Shown here piece by piece: positions 58,450 through 64,000 of a stretch of 64,000 nucleotides of DNA (the stretch's first letter is position 1; every line of letters begins with the position of its first letter). The notes beneath the pieces are model-generated. The model was not told the origin of the DNA, did not search any database, and saw only the letters and a program-made list of their open reading frames with translations. Origin of the DNA: Mesorhizobium sp. WSM3859 (GTDB lineage Bacteria > Pseudomonadota > Alphaproteobacteria > Rhizobiales > Rhizobiaceae). The position numbers and the translations under genes were made by a program. Location of the stretch: assembly GCF_002295065.1 (NCBI RefSeq), contig NZ_NSGG01000012.1:1-64000 (forward strand), written 5' to 3'.

Positions 58450-59466
58450 TCACCCGACCTCAATAACCGCTTTGATAAGCCCCGACTTCTCATGCGTCCA
58501 TCTGGCGAGGTCGCGCGGCGTTCCGGCAAGCGTGGTGCGATGGGTGACGAGCTTGCCCAACGGCACGGCGCCGTCGCGGATCGAAGCCGCGACATGCTCG
58601 AAATCGGCCTTGAGCGCGTTGCGGCTGCCGACCAGCGTCATCTCGCGCTTGTGGAATTCAGGGTCGGAGAAGGTGATATCGTCCTTGACGACGCTGACCA
58701 GCACCAGCGTGCCGCCATGCGCGACATGGGAGAATGCCGACTGCACCGATGCCGTGTTGCCGGTCGCGTCGAAAACGAGGTCGAACCCTTCGCCGCCGGT
58801 TGCCTGCCGCACGAGTTCGTCGGCTGCCGCCTTCGAGGTGTCGAGCGGGGCAAAGCCGAGTTCCTTTTCGGCGAAGCCGAGGCGCTCGCTGCTCATGTCG
58901 AGCAGACTGACGTCGAGCCCGGCGATGCGCGCGAAGATCGCCGTGCCCAGCCCGATCGGGCCCGCGCCGATGACCAGCGTGCGCTGGCCGGGGAGCCCAA
59001 GCGATCGGCGCACGGCATGCGCGCCGATCGCCAGAAATTCCACCGCCGCGGCATCGGCCAGCGACAGGCCGTTTGTCGGATAAAGGTTCTGCGCCGGCAC
59101 CAGGATCTCGTCGCACATGGCGCCGTCGCGATGAACGCCCAGCACCTCGATCTTCACGCAGCAATTAGGCTTGCCGTTCCGGCAGGCGATGCATTTGCCG
59201 CATGAAAGATAGGGGTTGATGATGACCGCCTCGCCGACGCTGAGATCGACGCCTTCTCCCTTTTCGACGATGGTGCCGGAAACCTCATGGCCCATTATGC
59301 GCGGATAGGCGAGGAAGGGATGCTTGCCTTCGAAGATGTGATAGTCGGTGCCGCAGATGCCGACATGGCTGACCGCGACGCGTGCCCAACCTGATGGAGG
59401 TGCGCCTGGATCGGCGCGGTCTTCGAGGACAAGGTCGCCGGGCGAGCGGCAGACGACGGCTTTCAT
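58450..59466 (-). CDS. Zinc-dependent dehydrogenase, L-galactonate 5-dehydrogenase-like
   Basis: A 338-residue MDR dehydrogenase. Catalytic zinc residues: Cys in GICGTDYH, His-Glu in IMGHEVSG. Structural zinc cysteines in SCGKCIACRNGKPNCC. NAD fold VIGAGPIGLGTAIFA. The C-terminal FSDPEFHKREMTLVGSRNAL and early HAVRRSLGLPG closely recall LgoD, which oxidises L-galactonate to D-tagaturonate. The uxaA-like gene near the right edge would serve the same route. Separated from the importer by a strong terminator, so it has its own promoter or weak read-through. Confidence 0.85.
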   Translation of the reverse strand: MKAVVCRSPGDLVLEDRADPGAPPSGWARVAVSHVGICGTDYHIFEGKHPFLAYPRIMGHEVSGTIVEKGEGVDLSVGEAVIINPYLSCGKCIACRNGKPNCCVKIEVLGVHRDGAMCDEILVPAQNLYPTNGLSLADAAAVEFLAIGAHAVRRSLGLPGQRTLVIGAGPIGLGTAIFARIAGLDVSLLDMSSERLGFAEKELGFAPLDTSKAAADELVRQATGGEGFDLVFDATGNTASVQSAFSHVAHGGTLVLVSVVKDDITFSDPEFHKREMTLVGSRNALKADFEHVAASIRDGAVPLGKLVTHRTTLAGTPRDLARWTHEKSGLIKAVIEVG

Positions 59467-59480
59467 GGGCAATCCAAAGC

Positions 59481-59519
59481 AAAAAGGCGCGCCGGCCTCG
59501 GTCTTGCGAGGCCGGCGCG
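59481..59519 (-). terminator. Terminator of the RbsABC-type operon
   Basis: A 13-bp perfect stem (CGCGCCGGCCTCG / CGAGGCCGGCGCG, 6-base loop) is followed on the minus strand by GCC and a run of five T. It lies just after the permease stop. Confidence 0.88.
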
Positions 59520-59535
59520 GAGTTTCAGGGAGGAG

Positions 59536-60501
59536 TCACTTGCCGCGACGGCGCAGGCCGTCGAAGTAGACGATGACGATGATCAGCAGGCCGGTGATGA
59601 TCCGCTGCCAGAAGGCATTGACGTTGAGCAGGTTGGCGCCGTTGTTGATGGTGGCGAGGATGAAGGCGCCGAGCAGCGGCCCGTGCACCGAACCCACCGC
59701 GCCGAACAGCGAGGTGCCGCCGATCACCGACGAGGCGATCGCCTGGAGCTCCCAGCCCTCGGCCTGCGTCGGATTGCCGATGCCGATGCGCGAGGCGAGC
59801 AGCACGCCGACGAAGGCCGCGCACAGGCCGGACAGCGTATAGGCCATATAGATGGTGCGCGGGACGTTGACGCCGGACAGGCGCGAGGCCTCGGCATTGG
59901 AGCCAACCGAGAACAGATAGCGGCCCCAGCGGCTGTGATGCAGGAAAATGTAGGCCGGGATACCGACCAGGATCACCATCCAGAACAGGTTGGGGATGCC
60001 GACAAAGGAGTTGCGCGAGAATTCCTGGAAGGCGTCGTTGTTGATCGAGATCGAATTGCCGTTGGTCATCAGCAGGCCGATGCCGCGCAGCGATGTCAGC
60101 GTCGCCAGCGTGATGATGAAGGGCGGCAGGCCCATCTTGACGATGCCGAAACCGTGGAACAGGCCAATGGCAACACCGACCAGCAGTGTGATCAGGATGG
60201 CGGCGAAGACCGGCACGCCGGCATTGATCAGCATGGCTGCGATGACCGTCGAGAAGCCGACGACCGCGCCGACGGAAAGATCGATACCGCCGGTGATGAT
60301 GACGAAGGTCTGGCCGACCGCCAGGATGGCGATCATCGAACCCTGACGCAAAAGGTTCGAGATGTTGTTGGCCGAGGCGAAGCTCGTCGTCGCCAGCGAC
60401 AGGATCACCCACAGCAGGACCAGCAGCGCCAGCAGCGTCAGCCCGAACAGGGCATTGTAATTTCGCTTCGGCCGTTCGGCGGCGATAGCCTCGGTGCTCA
60501 T
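59536..60501 (-). CDS. Sugar ABC importer permease (RbsC-like)
   Basis: A 321-residue membrane protein with eight to ten segments. RbsC marks: RQGSMIAILAVGQTFVIITGGIDLSVGAVVGFS (residues about 52-84), GLPPFIITLATLTSLRGIG and GNPTQAEGWELQAIASSVIGGTSLFGAVGSV. Overlaps the ATPase gene by 4 bp. ATG at 60501. Confidence 0.94.
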   Translation of the reverse strand: MSTEAIAAERPKRNYNALFGLTLLALLVLLWVILSLATTSFASANNISNLLRQGSMIAILAVGQTFVIITGGIDLSVGAVVGFSTVIAAMLINAGVPVFAAILITLLVGVAIGLFHGFGIVKMGLPPFIITLATLTSLRGIGLLMTNGNSISINNDAFQEFSRNSFVGIPNLFWMVILVGIPAYIFLHHSRWGRYLFSVGSNAEASRLSGVNVPRTIYMAYTLSGLCAAFVGVLLASRIGIGNPTQAEGWELQAIASSVIGGTSLFGAVGSVHGPLLGAFILATINNGANLLNVNAFWQRIITGLLIIVIVYFDGLRRRGK

Positions 60502-62051
60502 GTCTGACCTCCCTGTTTTTCTTGCTTCTCGGCGAGCGCCTGCGTGAGGATTTCCTCGTGGTCGGCGGTGCGGAAGCCATGCGTGGCGACCAGCTTGCCG
60601 CGCCGGAACACATGCAGCGTGTCGGCAAGCTCGTAGACTTCCGGCAGATAGGACGAGATCAGGATGATGCCGGCACCCTTCGACAGAAGCGCGCTGAACA
60701 GGCGGTAGATCTCGGCCTTGGTGCCGACGTCGACGCCGACCGTCGGCTCGTCGAAGATGAACAGCTTGGCGCCATGCGCCAGCCATTTGCCGATGACGAT
60801 CTTCTGCTGGTTGCCGCCGGACAGGCTGGAGGCGAGTGCGTTGCGCGTCGGCGTCTTGATGCGCAGGTCGGCGATCTGGCGGTCGGCCTCGGCCTTTTCC
60901 TTGGCGCCGGAGATCAGCATGTTGCTGGAAATGCGCTTGTAGATCGGCAGGTTGAGGTTCATGCCGACCGGCAGATTGAGGCACAGGCCCTGGTCGCGGC
61001 GGCTTTCCGGGGCAAGGGCCATGCCGAGCCTTATGGCGTCATGCTCGGAATTGACCTGAACCTCCTTGCCCTCCCACAGGATCTGGCCGGCTGATTTCCT
61101 GTGGCGGCCGTAGAGCGTGGTGACGAACTCGCTGCGGCCGGCGCCGATCAGGCCGTAGAGGCCGACGATCTCGCCGGCGCGGACAGTCACCGAGACATTC
61201 TCGAAACCTTTGCCAGAAAGGTTCCTCGTCTCGACGATCGTGGCGCCGGGGGTGAAATGCTCCTTGTGGTAGATCTGCTCGATCGAGCGGTTGATCATCA
61301 GCTTGACCAGCTCCGGCTCGTTGGTCTCGGCGATGTTGCGGGTGCCGACCAAAGTGCCGTCGCGCAGCACGGAGACGCGGTCGGCGAGCTCGAACACTTC
61401 CTCCATGCGGTGGCTGATATAGATGATGGTGACGCCTTCGCCCTTCAGCCTTCGGATCAGCTTGAACAGTTGGTCGGCCTCCTTGCGGGTAAGGTAGGCG
61501 GTCGGTTCGTCGAAGATCAGAAACTTCGTGCCGCGAACGGTGGCTCTAGCCGCGGCGATCAGCTGCTGCTGGCCGATGGTGAGGTCGCCGAGCACGACAT
61601 GCGCCGGCAGGTCGAAGCCGAGGCCGTTGATGATCTTCTGCGCGTCCTTGACCATGGTGCGCTGCTGCAGGAGGCCGAAGCGGGACTCCTCCTCGCCGAG
61701 GAACATATTGGCGGCGACGGTGAGATGGCGGCACAGCACCACCTCCTGGTGCACGGCGTTGATGCCCAGCGCCATCGCTTCATGCGGCGTGGCCAGGGCG
61801 GCCGGCTTGCCCTCCCAGATCACCTCGCCCGAGGTGCGCGGCATGACGCCGGTCAGAAGTTTTATCAGGGTCGATTTGCCGGCGCCGTTCTCGCCGACGA
61901 TGGCGTGGATCTCGCCCGCCTTGAAGGCGAGGTGCACCGGCTTCAGCGCATGCGTGCCGGGGTAGCGCTTTTCTAGCCCGTTGAGTTCGAGGATCGTCCT
62001 GCCCGGCTGCAGCGTGGGGGCGGGGTGCAGTTCCTGCGCCGTCGACGTCAT
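60498..62051 (-). CDS. Sugar ABC importer ATPase (RbsA-like, two NBDs)
   Basis: A 517-residue tandem ATPase. First domain: Walker A GENGAGKSTLIKLLTG near residue 55, LTIGQQQLIAAARA, Walker B FLIFDEPTAYL, ISHRMEE. Second domain: GLIGAGRSEFVTTLYG, LSGGNQQKIVIGKW and LFIFDEPTVGVDVGTK. Drives import with the RbsC-like permease downstream and binding protein upstream. Confidence 0.94.
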   Translation of the reverse strand: MTSTAQELHPAPTLQPGRTILELNGLEKRYPGTHALKPVHLAFKAGEIHAIVGENGAGKSTLIKLLTGVMPRTSGEVIWEGKPAALATPHEAMALGINAVHQEVVLCRHLTVAANMFLGEEESRFGLLQQRTMVKDAQKIINGLGFDLPAHVVLGDLTIGQQQLIAAARATVRGTKFLIFDEPTAYLTRKEADQLFKLIRRLKGEGVTIIYISHRMEEVFELADRVSVLRDGTLVGTRNIAETNEPELVKLMINRSIEQIYHKEHFTPGATIVETRNLSGKGFENVSVTVRAGEIVGLYGLIGAGRSEFVTTLYGRHRKSAGQILWEGKEVQVNSEHDAIRLGMALAPESRRDQGLCLNLPVGMNLNLPIYKRISSNMLISGAKEKAEADRQIADLRIKTPTRNALASSLSGGNQQKIVIGKWLAHGAKLFIFDEPTVGVDVGTKAEIYRLFSALLSKGAGIILISSYLPEVYELADTLHVFRRGKLVATHGFRTADHEEILTQALAEKQEKQGGQT

Positions 62052-62162
62052 GACAATCCTCCCAGATTGGTCTCAACCATTGGGTACGCAGCGATGCGTC
62101 TGACGCGCATCTTGAAGCAGGAGCCTAAATCAGGCCGGCGAATTTCCAAATCGCCCGGTGGA

Positions 62163-62190
62163 GTTTCCGGGGCGCAGAGGCCCCGGAAAC
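62163..62190 (-). terminator. Intercistronic hairpin after binding-protein gene
   Basis: GTTTCCGGGGC and GCCCCGGAAAC form a perfect 11-bp stem with a 6-base loop between the binding-protein and ATPase genes. No T-run follows, so it more likely stabilises the binding-protein message than fully ends transcription. Confidence 0.7.
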
Positions 62191-62207
62191 GGATTGGGTC
62201 ACGATGC

Positions 62208-63203
62208 TCAGTTGAGCTTCGGATTGAGCAGCGCGTCGATCTTCGGGTCCTTCATGTTCGCCTTGGTGACGAGGTTCGCGCCAGTATCGACATTGGCTTC
62301 GACCTTCTCGCCCTTCGAGGCGGCCAGAGCGGTCTTGATGCCGTCATAGCCCATCCGGTACGGATCCTGGACGACGAGGCCGGAGATGACGCCGTCGTTG
62401 AGGAACTTGATCAGCTTCTCGTCGCTGTCGAAGCCGATCAGCCCCACCTTGCCGGCAAGGTTGTTCTCGGCGATCGCCTGACCGACGCCCTGGGCCATGA
62501 TCAGGTTGGAGGCGAAGATGCCCTTGAGGTCCGGATTGGCGGTGATCAGGTCGGTGGCGATGTTGAGGCCGGTGGTGGCCTGGCCGTCGGCGTATTTGTC
62601 GGCGACCAGCTCGAGGCCGGGATATTTGGCCTTGATCTGTTCGATGAAGCCCTGCTTGCGCTGCTCGAGCGAGCCGGCGCCGGGAAGGGCCGTGATCAGC
62701 GCGACCTTGCCTTCCACCTTGCCCCCATTGGCGGCGCCGATGGCGGCGGCGAGACCGTCAGCGGCGACGCGGCCGCCCTGGACGTTGTCGGTGGTGAGGA
62801 AGGAGGTGAAGGCCTTGGAGTCGGCGCCGGAGTCGATGCCGATGACCTTGACCTTGGAAGCCGCCTCATCGATCGGCTTGCCGAGCGCCTTGAATTCGGT
62901 CGGCGAGATGACGACGGCAGCGGGGTTGCTGGCGACGGCGTTCTCGAGGATTGAGATCTGGCCGTTGACGTCGGTCTCAGCCTGGGCGCCGAGCTCCGGC
63001 ACGTTGATGCCGAGGTCCTTGCCGGCCTTGCGGGCGCCGGCCAGCACGATCTGCCAGTAGAAGGAGGTGGTGTCCTTGACGATGATCGGAATGGTCACGT
63101 CGGCCGCCGAGGCGGGCGCGGAATGCATGGCGCCGGCAAGCATCGACGCAGCGGCCAGGGCCACGAAAGCACGGCGGTTGAGAAGGCTGGTCACGAATTT
63201 CAT
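62208..63203 (-). CDS. Sugar ABC importer substrate-binding protein (RbsB-like)
   Basis: A 331-residue periplasmic protein with a Sec signal (residues 1-33, ending PASA). Then VTIPIIVKDTTSFYWQIVLAGARKAGKDLGI, SPTEFKALGKPIDEA, VIGIDSGADSKAFTSFLTTDNVQGG and GIFASNLIMAQGVGQAI, the family 2 sugar-binding pattern. RBS AGGGAGGA precedes the ATG. Hexonate or sugar ligand inferred from the dehydrogenase and uxaA-like neighbours. Confidence 0.92.
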   Translation of the reverse strand: MKFVTSLLNRRAFVALAAASMLAGAMHSAPASAADVTIPIIVKDTTSFYWQIVLAGARKAGKDLGINVPELGAQAETDVNGQISILENAVASNPAAVVISPTEFKALGKPIDEAASKVKVIGIDSGADSKAFTSFLTTDNVQGGRVAADGLAAAIGAANGGKVEGKVALITALPGAGSLEQRKQGFIEQIKAKYPGLELVADKYADGQATTGLNIATDLITANPDLKGIFASNLIMAQGVGQAIAENNLAGKVGLIGFDSDEKLIKFLNDGVISGLVVQDPYRMGYDGIKTALAASKGEKVEANVDTGANLVTKANMKDPKIDALLNPKLN

Positions 63204-63276
63204 TAGGTTCCTCCCTAAGTCGCCTGGTGAAGGTTTCGGAAGCTCCATCTGGATAGGCGCGGCCCAAACAGAACTT

Positions 63277-63308
63277 TATCAATAAAAAACAGATGCCATT
63301 TTTTGATA
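63277..63308. promoter_or_regulatory. Inverted repeat upstream of RbsB-like gene
   Basis: TATCAATAAAAAA and TTTTTTGATA form an imperfect A/T-rich palindrome about 75 bp upstream of the start, well placed to be an operator of the importer. Confidence 0.4.
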
Positions 63309-63459
63309 GAGCATTGCCATGGCGGATGCAAGCGGTGTCTGGTACCGTTTGTGTGATGTGCGATGGATTTGCTCCGCCCTGCGGCTCCTCATTGGCAGCA
63401 TGTCGGCGCTTCCGTTCCTCCCTATGACATGGAACGATAATTTCACTGAACTGTCAATG

Positions 63460-63475
63460 TGGAATATTCATTCCA
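63460..63475. promoter_or_regulatory. IclR/KdgR-like palindrome
   Basis: TGGAAT-ATTC-ATTCCA has perfect 6-bp arms and resembles IclR-type (KdgR-like) sites, which commonly control hexuronate genes. It lies between the uxaA-like gene and the importer. Confidence 0.35.
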
Positions 63476-63538
63476 TCATGAAGTCATACGGCAATGAAGG
63501 CCCGCGTCCTAGTCGCACTTCGGCCGAAGGTCTTCGGA

Positions 63539-64000
63539 CTAAAGCGTCGCGCCGAGATGCCAGGGCACGAACTCGTTGTCGCCGTAGCCGAACGCCTCGC
63601 TCTTGGTCTTGCGGCCGGACGCCGTCTCGATGATCAGCTCGAAGATCTCGCGGCCCATGCCGGCGATGGTCTTCTCGCCCGAGGCGATGACGCCGCAATT
63701 GACGTCCATGTCCTCTTCCATCTGGTGGTACATGGTCGAGTTGGTCGCGACCTTGATCGACGGCGTCGGCCGGCAGCCGAAGCAAGAACCGCGGCCGGTG
63801 GTGAAGACGATGACATTGGCGCCGCCCGCCACCTGCCCGGTGGCCGAGACCGGGTCGTAGCCGGGCGTGTCCATGAACACCAGGCCGTGGCCCGAAACCT
63901 TCTCGGCATAGCCGAAGACGCCGTTGAGCGGCGTCTGGCCGCCCTTGGCAACCGCGCCCAGAGATTTTTCCAGGATCGTGGTCAGGCCGCCGCGCTTGTT
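63539..64000 (-). CDS. uxaA: Altronate dehydratase (UxaA family), C-terminal part
   Basis: A frame of 153 residues open to the window edge: NKRGGLTTILEKSLGAVAKGG, GYAEKVSGHGLVFMDTPGYDPVSATG, TTGRGSCFGCRPTPSIKVATNS and MDVNCGVIASG. These are signature stretches of the UxaA/GarD family, which removes water from D-altronate or galactarate. The 5' part lies outside. With the LgoD-like dehydrogenase it suggests a galactonate/galacturonate route to 2-keto-3-deoxygluconate, as mannonate dehydratase does from glucuronate. Confidence 0.9.
   Translation of the reverse strand, partial: NKRGGLTTILEKSLGAVAKGGQTPLNGVFGYAEKVSGHGLVFMDTPGYDPVSATGQVAGGANVIVFTTGRGSCFGCRPTPSIKVATNSTMYHQMEEDMDVNCGVIASGEKTIAGMGREIFELIIETASGRKTKSEAFGYGDNEFVPWHLGATL

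Larger units (their letters stand above)
63204..63538. other. Intergenic region with two inverted repeats
   Basis: About 335 AT-richer bases between the uxaA-like stop and the binding protein start. No gene is supported. It contains the two candidate operators listed separately and should carry the importer promoter. Confidence 0.6.

Overview
The window is high-GC DNA from an alphaproteobacterium of the Rhizobiales, most likely Mesorhizobium or a close relative. The evidence is the density of ABC importers with catabolic enzymes, the gene order of the C-P lyase (phn) cluster, a remnant of the Mesorhizobium-type fosX gene inside that cluster, and several dispersed palindromic repeat families typical of these genomes. 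No rRNA gene, complete tRNA, insertion sequence, phage gene or CRISPR array was seen.

Layout. 1-290: a 3' fragment that looks like the end of initiator tRNA (fMet), a strong terminator and a ThuA-domain gene fragment, possibly the edge of an integrated element lying to the left. 0.3-5.2 kb: a glutamine synthetase-like gene, then a hexuronate unit (GntR regulator, SDR, mannonate dehydratase uxuA). 5.3-14.7 kb: a leftward operon for biuret-type nitrogen compounds (BMP-type ABC importer, biuret hydrolase, a second cysteine hydrolase, cupin, allophanate hydrolase) with a divergent GntR regulator. 15.1-17.8 kb: puuA/puuB-like polyamine genes. 18-26.3 kb: DeoR regulator, ATC-hydrolase-like gene, a five-gene peptide/nickel-type ABC importer and a divergent M24 peptidase. 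26.5-29.8 kb: cupin, TIM-barrel PEP-hydrolase-like protein and UPF0261 protein, with a divergent TetR. 30.2-36 kb: a sugar ABC importer operon with two ATPases and a 73-residue membrane protein. 36-38 kb: GFA protein and amidase. 38.2-45.9 kb: two divergent sugar or sugar-acid catabolic operons (2-hydroxyacid dehydrogenase, FadR-type GntR, MR/MLE enzyme, three xylose-isomerase-like proteins, Gfo/Idh/MocA dehydrogenase). 46-58.2 kb: the phosphonate cluster, phnF facing phnG-H-I-(fosX remnant)-J-K-L-acetyltransferase-2H phosphoesterase-C-D-E1-E2. 58.4-64 kb: zinc dehydrogenase resembling L-galactonate dehydrogenase, an RbsABC-type importer and the 3' part of a uxaA-like altronate dehydratase cut by the window edge.

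How it works together. Most units pair one importer with the enzymes for its substrate and a GntR, DeoR or TetR regulator. A FadR-like operator (consensus [CT]TGGTNNNACCA[GA]) recurs at the 24.9, 29.9-30.0 and 42.2-42.4 kb promoter regions. It suggests that the sugar importer at 30 kb and the two catabolic operons at 38-45 kb form one regulon under the GntR protein at 39.2-39.9 kb.

Most unusual features: a perfect 47-bp inverted repeat inserted in frame in a peptide-ABC ATPase gene (20.8-21.0 kb); a C-P lyase operon whose fosX is reduced to 44 codons next to an oppositely oriented Gly/His-rich small membrane protein gene; a phn cluster with no phnM, phnN or phnP in view; a candidate triuret/biuret pathway; and repeats that supply stop codons or C-terminal tails to several genes. 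All names rest on reading the sequence without database searches.
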